DNA of 64,000 nucleotides from Tomocerus qinae. Lineage: Eukaryota; Arthropoda; Collembola; Entomobryomorpha; Tomoceridae. Positions 25,046-39,502 of the stretch are shown piece after piece. The DNA lies in contig CM034547.1 of assembly GCA_020055645.1 (NCBI GenBank), positions 47,404,409-47,468,408 on the forward strand. Reading direction: 5' to 3'. Each line of letters starts with the position of its first letter. The first letter of the stretch is position 1. A model generated the notes under the pieces. The model worked only from the letters and a program-made list of their open reading frames with translations, searched no databases and was not told the origin of the DNA. The translations under genes and the position numbers were made by a program.

Positions 25046-25348
25046 CTGTCGAGTTTTTTTTAAATGATAACGATGACCTCTGATGACCCCAAGTTGCTCC
25101 GCCCACAGCAAATATCTTTTCATGAGTATGTAAACGTAAACAATGATTTAAATTTAGTTTCCATGGTTTTCATGTAAAAAATACAATAGTATACAATGAT
25201 ATTGTTGTTATCCGAACCCGATGTAAAGCTAAAATATGCGATGTTACATGTAATTTGCTGTAAATATCTGAAATATAGTACTCGAGAAAGTATCCGTGGG
25301 AAAAAGGTTATCAGAGGTCATCGTTATCATTTAAAAAAAACTCGACAG
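25046..25348. mobile_element. 303-bp MITE with ~40-bp near-perfect terminal inverted repeats and TA target site
   Basis: The left end starts CTGTCGAGTTTTTTTTAAAT and continues GATAACGATGACCTCTGAT. The right end, read on the minus strand, repeats this over about 40 bases without a mismatch; the first difference comes after CTGAT. Both outer edges are TA (25044-25045 and 25349-25350), the duplication made by Tc1/mariner-superfamily transposases. The interior of about 220 bp has no open frame of note, though ACAGCAAAT near 25106 and ATTTGCTGT near 25253 form a further inverted pair. It is therefore non-autonomous. The undecayed ends imply either a young insertion or gene conversion between the arms. 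The superfamily rests on the TA and the inverted ends only. Confidence 0.85.
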
Positions 25349-25350
25349 TA

Positions 25351-28300
25351 AGTCATTGCCGCATAAATTGACTACTGCATGTATAATATTTGGCCCAAAG
25401 CAATTATGCAATATACCCTCCTAATTTAATGATGTTCAAACAGTAAATCCATTTTACTGTTTACTTTTCTTATTACATTCGATTTCATAAATTACGGTGC
25501 TATACAGTTTTAAATAAAACAGTGTACTAAGCTGTAGAAATTAATGAGAGCTATTATACAAGGCAAGCAAATAATTGAAAATCGTTGCCTGAGTTTACCG
25601 TAGTTGATCGATGCTCTTAGAATCAATAATTAGAATCACTAGTAATCCCAGGAACACATTATAAAGACTTCGTTTAGCCTAAAACTTTCTTGAAAATCCT
25701 TAATGCTTGTTACGTGGTTCGTAAGTCGTGATCAGTGTGCATATCACGTTAGTGATGTAGTGTAGAACTATTTTTAAGTGATGACTCAACTTTTACTTGC
25801 TATAACAGTTGAAAGAAGAAACACTTTTCTTGACTTTCTTCCCGTAGTGGACGAGTTTATTTTGAAAACGTAAGCATTGAACTGTATGTATTTACTAGAT
25901 ACTACTAAAAGCGTAAATGGTAGGTACTTATGCTGAGATGACAGTAATGTAAATAGTTTGATTCGGTAAAGTAAGTACGCTGACACTTTATGTATTGATG
26001 ACGATTAAGGGTCATTAACCATAGACATTCCAGCAAAGAGACACTATCTGCGTAGACCTATATATACGGTATAGGTATATAGTATAGCATATTCAGCATT
26101 AATAAGTTTAAAGTATAAGAAAGAAATAGGAATTTAACGCTAGAAAAAGCAAGTTCATATGGAGTAATGGAACATTCAACTATCATTCCATTGAATCGTT
26201 GGTTAAGGGCACATCTCGGCTATGGACCGTAAGTATTACGGGAATCCCAGAGTTTATGTATGAAGTTTCTGTATTTAATTTCTATATAGTTACTCAAGGT
26301 ATCAGTATACGCTTGATATTAAGAAAAGGTACTAGTACTGTACTGGGCTAGACAACGTAACAAAAGTGGAGCATAGTAAAGACAGGAATAAAATCGCCGA
26401 GTTTACTATTGTCGCCTTTTGCTCAAGGAAAGCAATAGAGAAAGTTTGGCAGTTTGAGATTCGTCTTGTCGTTTTCTGCTGATTTTGGATGTTGGACAAC
26501 TGCAATCAAGCTGTATAAATGTAGTACACACGTAGTTCAATGAATGTGTACGCGTTTAACTAGGTATGTGCCCATCCATAGACTAGTAGGTGAATACATT
26601 TAGTCTTTTCTTTCATTTTAGGTACACAAGTTGGCGTTATTTTTCTCGTCTATTCCAAGACAAATGCACAAAAGTGTTGCTGTGTGTTTCGCTCATAATA
26701 GAAGTCATGCTTTGACTTTGTGTTCTTTTTTAGTCTTTTGTTGGGACATAATGTGTTGTTTGTTGAGATTCTACTTATATGAGGCAAATTGTTAAGTGCT
26801 GCATTAATGTGGTTTGGCATGGATTAGTGCATCGAATCCTTGAATGAATGAATGCGAGGGTTTCTTTTGCTTGTCATGACGAGCTTTACTTATGGTTACA
26901 TAAATAGCTGTATTCACAGGATACAGAAAGTTGCAAGTGTACAAGTTACAATTTCTAACGCATAAGAAGAGTAGAAAGCAAAAGCCTAGCTCCGAGTAGG
27001 TCGGAGGTCTACCCTGCACTACATTTATAATAAATGGCTGAATGGATTGGCTTTTGAAGGAGCAAGGAGTTGGTTTTGTTTTGTCTTCCCCCTCTTCTTG
27101 TATAACTTCTTAGTTTTATGCATTGTGCACTACAGGCACGTTTTACTACAAGTGTCTATAGAGCTGTATTATTTGTGCACTTACAGATTGTTGGTAAGTC
27201 TGAAGAAATGTTATTTCTGTTTGTTACATCGTTGTCGTTAATGCACTAAAAGAGAAGTGGAGGAAGGAAACCAACTAAATGTAAGTGGGGAAAGGAAGGA
27301 AATGTCTAAAAGTCCTGTGCACTTATAGGACTGGGCTGGACTTCATTTCATTTTCACTGTTACTTAATAAAGCTCTATGTTATTGTGTGACAGTAGTATA
27401 GAAGACCGCCGACAGATTTCTATGCGATAGAATGGGCACAAAACGGACGACTACTCACTGTAAATAAAGTTACGCAAAGGAAATATGTAGAACAAGATAC
27501 TTTTTAGTATGGTACATACTAATAAAAAATTGTTACTAGGAAATCTGCGATGCTTTACTCGCATTGCCTAGTACTACTATCATGATATGTAATGCTAGCA
27601 GTTTTACTGTAGCTAGCGGTTGTATGATCTTAGACTTGTGTTTGTGTGCTACATAGATAAAACGGTTTTTCTTGATTAAAAATGCTGTATTTGTAGTATG
27701 GTATTGAAAAGAAGGATAAAAAATTCCGAAAAATGGATGTAGCAGTAGAGAATAGAACGGAACCGACTCTTACGCTGCTAAGAAGTAAAATGTTGTCTTT
27801 TGGAGTATGTAGCAACTATTAGGACTGTCTGTACGAAAAATGTTTCATTCATGTGCTAGTAGTGAGTGTGTATGCATGTACATGAACCACTAACATTATA
27901 TCCAAGTCAGTTATTGTCCATAGTAGACTTTGTTAAAGGATCCTGTAATAATATAAATACACAAAAGCCCTTCATATCATCCAACTAACTCAGAGATTGC
28001 CAACTGCTATGTATCCACAACAGAATTCTACTTGAGCCAAGCCAGTTCTTGTCTAAAGCTGCAATAATACTAATGCTACGCATAGCCTACCACAAGGAAA
28101 GCCACTATCTCACTTCAGCCAAATATAATTAGTTTATTACGACTTCCTATTTAAAGCTCTCTTTTGATAAATGGACAGCTTAATTTAGATTTACGTTTTG
28201 TGCAGTCGTATTTGTATTGTATTCCCAACTTATTTAGTTAATAAAAAATCAAGGGTTCTTTGGAATTAAGAAAATTAATTTTCTTCAGGAAAAGGAGAGT

Positions 28301-31300
28301 AGAGGATCATCATTCCAGAGTGCAGTAACAATATAAGAATGCACACAAGCCTCCATTGTGTAGTGGAATGAAGTAGACAATAGAAGTCTAGTGGATCCAT
28401 GAGTTTTCCTGTCTCAGTATGGTATGCCATGCGGACATGAAGACGAGATGAGAAAAGACAATCTCCAGTCCCTACTAATGTAATGTGGCCAATAATTTAG
28501 ACTTTACACTGAAGCCGAGGAAATGTCTTGGGCGAATTCGCGGCTTCGTTGCTTCGTTTGCTATTGCTACTCTAAGGTCTTCTCTCCTTCTTTCGGCTTT
28601 GTTGCATCATCAGCAAGAGTTTTGAGTTGGGAATAATCAACATTTAGGATACCACTGAGATTCAGAATTTAGGATAATTTCCTCTCTTACTCCCTGCTCC
28701 TTCTTCAATTCGCTCATCTTCACTCTACTAGATCCCTACTTGGCCTCCCTACGTTTGCTCTCAGTTTACATTACCCTATCACTGTAACGAAACATTGGTG
28801 TATTTTTTAAAGAACAAGCTAATCTTATCTGCTCGGTTAGTTAACGCTCTATTGCATTCTCATAGATTATGTATGTATCTAAGCTATGTATTACTTAGGA
28901 TGTTATGAAAAAGACATGAAGTAAGCAAGCCTGTCGTTCTTCTCATATTATTGTGTGCACTACACTTTGGTTCTGGTATAAGACTCTTTGCTTTCTTTCA
29001 TCCCAGAATCACTGCGTAGATGTAGATGAAATTGCTTACTGCTTTCTTTTTTACTTTAGAACTGATTTAGTGTAGATACATATTATAGCAATACTTGTGT
29101 ACGTTAGAGAAGGGAAAAGACTGGATGTCATTGGCTGATTCGAATGCTGAATCAAGTAAAATTGTTCAGAGTTCTTGTGATGGGAAGCAAACGAAGCCAA
29201 ACCACAGACAGAATGAATGTGGGATCCCATACTTCCTTCTCAGTTTGATTCGGTTTGCTACTTTAAGGAAAGGTTTAGCAATTCTTTCGCCATATCCTTT
29301 ATTTTAGTTACTTGTCGACATTTGGATATACATCCTAGCAGATATTGGGTCGAGAGACATAGAAGGATTTCAAATATCCCTTTTCCACTTATCCACTGGG
29401 ATAGGCTAGATACTCTGTGAAATGAGGAGGAACTCAATGCCAATGAACGGAAGAGATGCTCTAGTTTTAGAACCTAGAATCACGTTTCCCTATCATGAGA
29501 GAATTGGCTACTAGAGAAACTGCTTTGATTTTATATCAGTGTATTCTTTCGTATCTCTACATCGATGCAATGCTACAGCTGTAACTATAACATTCAAGTC
29601 AAGTAACAAGTATCCACCCTTCAGACCAATTCAATCTCAGTTCAATGATTACCTACTTAGAGAGCGATCTCATGTGATGAGACTCTCCTAGTGGTATAAA
29701 AGAAGAATTGCTAATATATTTAATGTGCATCCAGGATATACTGATTCGGAAGAGTACGTAAGAGAATAGAAAGTGGCTTTCTAAGAATTTGCAATGTTGT
29801 TAATGCTTCTCTGTTGTACTTTTGTGGTTTAGTTTCCAAGGGTCTGCTTCGTTTTTTCTTATCTAGTTGACTGAAATGTTGAACGTGATAAACTTACGCA
29901 TTCCCACATGCTGAAAACTTTCTCTATCCACAAAACTACCTAGTACAGATGTGAGGTAAAGCGACAAAATAGTGTGTCCTGTGTTGCAGCCCAGAAACTT
30001 TACCTATCCATTAAATAAATAAATGCAAGCTGCAACTAGAAATAGGAAGGCTATGTACATGATAAGTGGTAGTTCCTAACCGACGCAGTCAACCAAAGTT
30101 GCAACTATACAACCATATTCAATAAGCACACGTAAGCATTACATTACTAAATGAGGAAACATTTCTCTTTTGAAATTTGGGCCGAGCTTGTAATATTTTT
30201 CTGTTTGATAGGTAGTTCACTTTTCACCACATTGCATAATGCATAGGAGTTCAAAGCTATTGTACAAAGTTTGAAGAACCAAACGTTGACAACATAATAT
30301 AGTATGACAAAAGTAAACGCTTCGATATAACTGTTGTGCAGGTGACGAGTTGGCACTTAGGGGTAATGAACAGGAACAGGATGCATTACGCATGAACTGT
30401 ATTGTAAAATTTTAGAATTGATTGACACACAAGGTATGTTCCTGCTAAATAAGTCATGACAGAGAAGGACTTAATTTTCTGAGCATTGCACAGTTCTGTC
30501 GCTGCTTCAATTCAGTGACTTAATATGGAATAGTAATTATACTCACTGTGGCAGTAATAAGGCAACTACATATATTATGAGGACACATTTGCCATTACAA
30601 ATGTATCAAAAGAACCAAGTATTGCTTTTGTAATGGATAAAATTCGTTGCATGAGTGAAAGTCGGCATTATTAATAAATATTGAAGGCAATAAACTAAGT
30701 ACAATGTAACATGTAAGTATAGACGCTATTTATGGAGCATATCGACTTATGTTAAGTATTCAAAGTAAGTATCCCCGGACATGAGGAAGAATCTAGCTCG
30801 CTAAAACTAAAGGAACATAAACATAAATAACAGGGTTGCTGCTGTACAGTAAATATAAAATACAATGCGTTGTTTCAGCATTCACTGTTGCACACTTATA
30901 TTTATTAGCGAAGTTGAGTCTGGTTAGGTTTAAGTGAAATTGAGTTGAGATGAGCAGGATAGAATTGGCTTGGGCTGACTTGAATTTGCCTTGAGTTGAC
31001 TTGTCTCAGCTCCACTTCTTTCTCCTTTAGTGACTTATTTGCAAATGCTTGGCAAAGGCAATCCTCTAAATTAGCTTTCATTATACATGAAAAAAGCTTT
31101 AAGAAGTATGTGTTCCTGTGTGCCATGTGAATAGAGACTAGAGACTTTCTGGCCTATCCTGTCATTTCTGGGCTCAGAGGAAACGGGAGGAATTGAGTGA
31201 ACTACTTTAGTCGTCACTGGGTTAACTGGAACTGAGCGAAGGAAAGCAGTGGGACAAACGAAGTCAGAATGAAAGGGAAATGAGACAAGAAAGGAGGTTT

Positions 31301-34300
31301 GCATTCACTTATGTGAGTTAGAGGAAACTGTCTCTTTGAATGTGTATCCAAGAAAAAGAGGTGTCCGTATCTATATACTACAATATACACATTAACCAAC
31401 TAAGTATCTGTATACAGACACATGAATGCGTTGAAGAGTACTAACAACTGACGGAGGTGCATGCTGTACTGAGATATATCTTTGGCTAGAATTGTAATGT
31501 AGTTGTAGTAGTACTTAGTATAGCTTAGAGAGAAAGGTGAGTGGATGGGATATATAGATGTGAGTGGGGCAGACCAACTCAATTTCACTAAAGGACGACC
31601 CAGATGGCATGATAAAAGACAAAATAATCCAAGTGAAAGAAACCGATTGGGAGTGTGAAGGTGTGGGCACATAAATCACTCGGGTGCTTATAGGATTCAG
31701 CTTGAAACTCAACTCAATGTACAGAGCTACTTACTCACTTGCTTCCTGTTACTATTACCGATCCATTTCCATTGTGTCCTGACTTGACTTGTCTTGCTTT
31801 GGCTTGACTTGCCTGCGTACTTTGTCATCGTGATAAGTTTGCCTACTGAATAGCTACACACACGCAGCCTGGTCTCCATTTATCCTATTCTCTGCTCTAA
31901 AAGGCTCTATCATTTACTCCTATATATGTGTATATACAATCTGTATTGAATAGACTGACGAACGGAACTGTTTCCGCGATACGTTAGGAGGTGATCTGAT
32001 AATAGTATCATCGGAAACAGAATGCACAGCAATAAGTTACAACACAGTGCTACAAACTATATTTAGTATCTTTAGCGAGTCTCATTGCTTACTCACTTTG
32101 TTGACTCTCTCGCAGAGTCGTATATTATTCTCACTTTCTCTACCATCGTTTATGTTTTATCTGTATTCTCTACTACAGTTAACACAGTTAGATTTGGAAA
32201 TAGTGCGTAGGAAGAGAAGCAATAGATTTCTCGCTGAAAGTCATAATATGTTACTTCCTACTCACTATTATTGCTTTACATACAAAAAGAATTGGTACGG
32301 GTATTAGTGCTTTACTATAAAGAATTTATCGTACTCACCTAAGTTAGGTTAGATGCACTGATTTCATTTTCTAACTAAATCAAATTCTACGCTCTTACGT
32401 GTAGATATATTCTCTCTGTACGCTAGATCCATTTTACAAAGGGACAACTTTTCTACTAGGCTTATTTTAAGTACTTAGCAGAGAGACGGTTGCCCAATAA
32501 ATAAATGGAAAGTGCCGATGCTTTCACGAAGACTTTCCATCTCGGGTTGCTATATAGATTGTTATAGTTTTCTACTCTTCAGTAGCTGTTAGAAAGCTTT
32601 TTTTCTTTTTTACTTTCCATAGGTAGTTATCATATAAGTACAAGTACATTATCTTATTTTAGAATATAAAGGGAGCCACCTGAGGTCATTAAGAGTCAAA
32701 ATCAAAGCTGAGGTTTGCTTTTGCAGAGCATCCTGCTAGGAAATCAAGAAAAGAATTTCAACTAGCAAATGTTACAGGATTATACACTTGCCATCTTTAC
32801 ATGATAAATTCCAGGGTGGACGGTGAGCATCTGAATACCTTATGGTATCTGTATAACATGGCTTTCGGCCCGTATGTGTTATATTTCATTGACCTAGCTG
32901 TAGTTATAATATCTTTTGGTGTGAATAGTATCCAATGATACGATGATATATTGTTAGGTAAAGCCAAAGGAAGACAGCAAAGTCGAGTTAACTCAGAAAA
33001 GCAAATACCCTAGGTGCTTAGGTACTTAAGGTAGAAGTAAATGTATCTACAAATCTACGTAAGCAGCGTGTTGTATATTTTATATGTACATATATGACTA
33101 AAGTGAACAAAACGAATCAAGACTTTGGTAAAGTAGAGAAAGTCAGCATGTTGCTAGCCCAGACATCAAGTCGGTCGGAGAAGAGAAGGAAGCTGATAGC
33201 ATTGTGCGATTTGTTTTTGGTGTAAGATGGGAGATGCGATACTTTTAACACTTTTGCGTTGCCTTGGCCTGACTTTAGCTTCATTGGCTTAAGCATAGTG
33301 TGCTCCTTGTGTATCTAGTATTTGTAGAGTCGTTTGTAAGTAGGCTTGTAAGTATTCTGAGTAAGACAAGCCAAGAGTGACGGCGCAACAGTAGGTAATG
33401 ATATATGGGAGCACCGTGCCTTGACTTTCCTTTATTCCTCCACGGCATTTCTGATTCTCCTCTGCTTTTCTCTCTAAACTCTCTGTACTTAGACAAATGT
33501 TCTAGTTTTAGCTTAAAATACATGCAGATATGCCTGGCTGTGAGCCTGACTATTTCCCAAAGCATGATGACAGCATGCAACAACCAAAACTAGAACTAAC
33601 CCTACTTTATATTATAATGCTGTTTTGATTTGACATCGAGAAATATGCTTCTGTGAGAACAAATCCTCTGCTCCATGTTTTCTAAAACGAACATTCCTTG
33701 ATAATGTTTTGTGCAATAGAACTGGTGCGCACAAGTATTTGTAGTGTACAACTACGATGCTTATTTATCTGTAAAGAGGTCTAAAAGTACTGTACATACT
33801 CCAAACTAATGTATGTGTTACCATGCATGCATTCCTTTCATGCCATGTTCAGATTCGTTATGTGCCCTAGGGTATACTATAACTGGAAAAGGTTGAATTT
33901 CACGAAGTGAACAAAATACTACGCGATAAAATTGTCGAGATATCTATATTGGTCTTGCAAGCATGAATATGTTTAAATTTTCAATTTCACAATTCAAGCT
34001 GAAAACTGTTTGGGTTTGAGTATCAAATTCTAAATTTCACTTTACTACGCAAGAGGAAGTTATCGACTCTTAGATGTATATGTAGTTTGTACTAGAAAAA
34101 TGGAGATCACTTGTGTTATTTTTTCTTTATCTTTCAAAGTTTAAGTAATGAAAATAATGGTATCCCCCGGTTTTTGAATAAAGTGTCTTGTTACATTGCT
34201 TTACGGTATTTACCTTGTGTAAAAAGCGAATGATATTCAGAATGGGGTTATAAAGCAAAGATTTGAAATAGAAATAGATGAAATGGAAGAAATAGGATGA

Positions 34301-37300
34301 ATGTCATATGAAGCGATACAATATGACGATAAGCAAAGAAGGTTAAGTGTTTTTTCTAATACCTAGAGAAACTAATGTTCCATATCAAGGTGTGTAAAAG
34401 AAAAGTGCCTTCGCTATTAGAGATACATGAGCCTATTGTGAAAGGTAGGAAGAGATTGGCGATACGATACAATAGGTAGAATGAAAACATACGTGTTATG
34501 TAGGATAGAGCAAGTATCGTATGCAGTAGGTATTACTTACTACAAGCTGATATATTACGACGCAGTGAATGGGCAAATTTGTAGAAATCGGTGAGTTGAA
34601 AATTTCAACAAAAGTCGTGGGAATTGCATGAATCTCCTTTTATGTCACCGACTTGAGGTTTATCCTCAGATTCTTTCAAGAATAGATTCAAAATCTACAA
34701 TACTGTATTTCCTTGCCTAGTGAAGCTATCTATACAAAGTGCATTTGTCTGTAGTGCCATGTATGTGACATAGGATTGTGTATCCGTAAGTAGGTAATAC
34801 TTATGTACCTAGATAACACTTATTTTCGACTTGAAAATTCTTGAGCGAACTGTCTTTCTTGAATAGGTAGCTAAACATAACGTAACAGTACAAAGGAAGT
34901 CTACAGTTATGTGGATTTATGTACAGGATCTGTATTTGTAGGTTGAGAGAAAAACTCTTGAGCATTTAGAAGCACTCAAAAACTCACATCACATCATATC
35001 ACATCAACATCAGTTCACTGCATTGCACTGACTGAGCTTTAGTTCAAATACATTCGTTACGTTACCTTAAGTAGGTAGCATGTAAAATGTATGTGCATAT
35101 ATTTCCTTCCTCTGAAAGCAATAGAAAAAGGAAGGATTTTGCAGAAAAGTCAGATTGACTGACTTATGCATAGTCAGGGCATGTTTCCTTTTTTCCAAGA
35201 AGGAAGCTTGAAGACACTTATTATAAGAAGCCACGCTTTACTTTAGTGTGTGAATTGGAATGACTGACTGAGCGAAGCAGAATAAAAGTGAGACGGTTGA
35301 GCCGAGTCTTTTTGACTTGAAGTTCATCTCACTCAGTTCAACTCTCTGTCTCTCTAAGTCTACGAGTCAGTAGTCACAGACAAGTCAAGACAGAAGTAAC
35401 CGTTTTAACTTTTTTACTGTGGAAAGCTGACAGTAACTTTAGTCAGTGAGTTGAGCTGAGTGTTAGGAAAATGTATATACTTACATTAGTATTTTTCATA
35501 TGGGTAGTAAGTAAAGTAGAATTTGGGTTTAATGAATCCGTTTCATATCTGTCCTAAGTCAGTCTTCTTTCCTCTCTTTAAACATTTTTATCTTCTTGCA
35601 GAAAATACTAACACGAGTAGTGGTGAGTGGAACGAAGCGGACTTACTTATTAGACAGTCGACAAGAGGATCTCCTACTTAAATTCTGAGTGCCTAAAATT
35701 ACACTGTGTACATGACATGAAGATAAAAAACGGGAAAATTGCTTTGCTCTCCCAAAATCTTCTTCAGAATAAAAATGTGTAGAGTGGTATTTTATTAGAA
35801 GACTTGTGCTAACTTAAGCAAGCAATAAGGCACCTAGTACTACTTACCTCATTCTGGTGAGGTACCCACCTAAGTAACTACGAGCACTTCTTGATTAGGT
35901 GTAGTATATAGAGTTAATCCATATAGTGTAAAGTTAGTTTAACCTTGTTACCTGCTTTTTAGGTCCTTCTAACTAGGAGGAAGGCACTTACCTCTTTTTT
36001 GCATTAAAGTTTGCAACTGAGCTTGTGTAAACAAGGTAAAATATATTGCGATATGTCTCGCTCACAACATTTCACATATACTAAAACAATATAGAAAATA
36101 GAGAGATGCTTTTAGTCTTGTTTACTGTGGAGGAGATGCGGTAGTGCGATATGCACAGAGTGAGTAAGCGTCAAGGCAAGTATTATTGTGTTTATAAGGT
36201 TTAAGTTTTCTTAGCTTTGTCTTCCTCCCTCTGAATCCTGTCCCTCTCGGCTTGACTTCTCTTTCTGTTCAAGTATTAGCTGGTGTTTTTACAAAGAGGG
36301 ACGATTTCACGCCCGACTGTATCACATTGCACAGCATTGCATGCTCGATAGAACTCAACAACTAAAAACGAAGAAGAAAGGAAAACATTGCCTTGAGAGC
36401 AGGAAAGATTTTCACTGAGAAAATAATGAGAAAGTCAAGCAGTTAGAGCACGGCAGGGTAGCCTTTACTTCCTCTGGCTCAACTCTACAAGTTCTACATT
36501 CTCCTTTGGATTTCCACTAGAACTATATGAAATGACCTCTCCGATCTATTCATCACCTAGACGAGACGACGGGGCTCTCTGCCTCTGCTCCACTAAGTGC
36601 CTTGCTTTCCCTTTTCTTCGTGTCCATGTCCATGCCACTCGGGAAAAATGTACATTACACTAACGCAACTCTTAATTCTCTTCGCTGCACAACAACCAAC
36701 AGTATATTACGACCACTATATAATATTAGCTGAGTAGCTGCTAGGTGTTATCTACCACCAAGGGATGCTCTACGCAACGAAAGTCTTATTTTAATTTTCT
36801 ACAACTAGACTTCTTCTACTGCATACACAAGCATGCATATATTCTTACGCACCTATTATGGTGTGTCCTGCTGGAAAATGCGTCACACGTTACACGAAAT
36901 AAGTACCTCAAGCACAAGTATCGTGCTGGAGAAATTCACGAGAAAAAAAGACAGTGACAATGACGATGGGATTTCTCTTTTGTCCATCCGTCCCATCCAT
37001 ATTACAGAAAACATACTATGGTCTACAGAACAATTCTATTTTAGGAGGTGAAATAAACGAAACGCCAGATACAATCTCCTCTGATGTTTGTACATTTTGT
37101 AATCCGTCTATCTTGTTTGTTTCATTGTGGTTCGAGTAGATCTATGCTCCGTAGTTTCAGAGAAAGCAAGTTAATAAATAATGTAAGCGATTAGGGCCTC
37201 GCTGTGATTTCGTCCATGAAACGGAACCTTTTTGCTTGTAAGTGGTACCTATACGCATAAGGATGCGAGTGAGCATAAGTTTGGCAGAGTTAAAATGAAA

Positions 37301-38000
37301 GCAATAGTAATTAAGATAATATTATGTACTTAGTACTGCAGAACATGTGATACATATTATGAACTCACAAATGACAGTATACCTATATGTTTACAAAGTT
37401 TAATGTCTGTCCCAAATAGGAAAAGGAATGGTACGTGTTATGTAAATGGCTACTGTATTTTAGTTTGAATAGTGGAAGTTAACTGACAGAAGGTACAGTT
37501 GCGTAAGAATGAGTTTGAGAGACAGAGCAGCGCGTTATGTATGCAATGCTCATGGATAAAGAAATTTGTTGGCTCTCTCGTATGTAGGTTTACATACAGA
37601 TGCATGTGAGAGCAGGATTTCCTTCCCTTCGGAGCCTTTTTCTGCTTCGCTTTGGATTCCTTGCTTGCCATCTCAGTCGTAGTAGTCGTATGTGCTCTAC
37701 TATGTCCGTCTTGACTTTCCTGTTCTATCCTCAGTTCCTATTCACATAGGTTTTCATATAAAAGACCCCCGAAGACGCAGTAGAATCGTTATAGGGACTT
37801 TTTTTATATTCAGGGTTGACTTTTAATGCATGAAAACAACCAAGGTTTGTTTCAGTTCAGTTCACGATCAGTTCAGTCAGACGCTAATATTTTCAAGTTA
37901 CAGTAAAGCAGCCAAATCTTAAAGCAAACGAAGCCAACAGCGAGTCAGAGAACTAAATGGATATTTTAACTTTTACTTGCACATTTCCTTTCTGTCTGAA
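25351..38000. other. Gene-free stretch with cryptic simple sequence
   Basis: I recognise no gene on either strand; open frames reach about 100 codons and look random. From about 30.9 to 36.3 kb one strand is rich in GACTTG/CTTGACTTG-like words (30961-31010, 31781-31812, 35313-35320, 36250-36258). A CACAT-like run lies at 34984-35012. TAGGTAC words occur at 25921, 26619 and 33019. No transposon ends, RNA genes or arrays are seen. Confidence 0.45.
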
Positions 38001-39361
38001 TACAATGGATTGAGTCGTCTCGCTCTGCTGGCAATTGTCTTGTTGCTGGCATTACTGTAAGAAAAGACGAGAGATAAAATATCAATCTTCGATTCCTTTG
38101 TGTGCTGGCAAAATTGCGTGCAATGAAAGTATAGGTTCCGCATGTTGTGACTAAAATTCAATATTTATTCCTGTTCCGCTTACTTGCAAACGATAACGAT
38201 ACCCATGTGATAGCAATAATATTTTATAGATCAACTCACTCATATCAGACAACTTTGGCATCTTGACATCCTACTGAGTAAACCAATGAAAATAATTTTC
38301 TAAATTGCTTGTAAATATTTTAAAAATCTCTCTACAATGCAATAATATGTGATATTCATTCTTAGTTTGCCAGGAATAAACACACTAAGAGGTTACTGGA
38401 ATCACTAACCCTGATTTTGACATTTTTTGAGGAAAAAAATGTCCCAGAAAAAACCACACCGCATAAATCTTAGATGGAGGTCGGAGCAAAATACTATCTA
38501 AGAAGAGTAAGCCGCATCAACCACAGGCAGGGGCATAAACGACTTATCCCATTGCTATGCCTTAATAGTAGAATTGACACATGCGGTCATCCTTTTGTAA
38601 CTATTGTAGCATTGTCGGGTCGTACACAGGACAGTCGTAGACAAATCAGATAACCCTTTTCGCAGTATTTTATTGACTTGCTCCAGTTCTATTTTAGTTG
38701 TCGTATCCTAAATGAAAATGAATCATTTTAGACTACATACAGATATATATAAATCTTCTATTAGGTATACAGGCGCACAGATAGGATTTTCTCAGTACAG
38801 AAGTGTCAAATGGATGCTTTTATTCATTCATTATTGGCATGTGTACTACTTACACACTATATGACGTATATTTCCTTGCACATGGGTAGATCGTGAGGCA
38901 GTGCGACCATCTAGTAAATGACATAATAAGCGAGGCTTTGTTTGTAACAGGAAATACTAAAACACATAAACAACACATTGAAGTATTGTGCTTACCAAGT
39001 ACATTAGTAGTTTGTATTTACCAAGTCCTTTACGGACTATGCGTAAACAATTGATGAGAAAAAAAAAGTCAGAAAACTGACAGGTCAGGTAATTGGGTCT
39101 TAAAAACGCGAATTGAAATGTTTGGTAGAAAGCGAAATCATAAATTAAAACCACTAATTGAAGTCACATTCATACATTTGAAATTGTCCAATGAGTTGTT
39201 GAACTAAGCCGCGATATTTGCATATCGAAGGAGATTTTTCTTTTACTTTAGGCTTTTGAGGTTTTTCACCAATGAAACCAAAAGTTGAACTAATTAACTT
39301 GTCCAATTTACTATTACATTTCTATCAGTTCCATTTCGTTTGATTGGATATTGCACCATTG

Positions 39362-39377
39362 CACCATTCTAATGGTG
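39362..39377. repeat. 16-bp palindrome
   Basis: CACCATT and AATGGTG are 7-bp perfect arms around CT. The left arm sequence GCACCATT occurs twice in tandem just before it. It is small enough to be chance. Confidence 0.5.
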
Positions 39378-39484
39378 GTCGTCTCATTCCCGTAGCAGCC
39401 TCCGTTTGGGAGGTAGAGAGGGTAGACCTCTTTAACATTATTTTGAATAGCCCGGTATAAGTATATTATTGGTATTGCGAGATG

Positions 39485-39502
39485 TAATATAATATTATAT
39501 TA
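39485..39502. repeat. 18-bp AT-only perfect palindrome
   Basis: TAATATAATATTATATTA reads the same on both strands. Being pure AT, it may arise from simple-sequence slippage. Confidence 0.6.

Noticed and set aside
37125-37140. GTGGTTCGAGTAG, resembling a tRNA B box
   Set aside because: The upstream 60 bases contain no A box and no cloverleaf arms.
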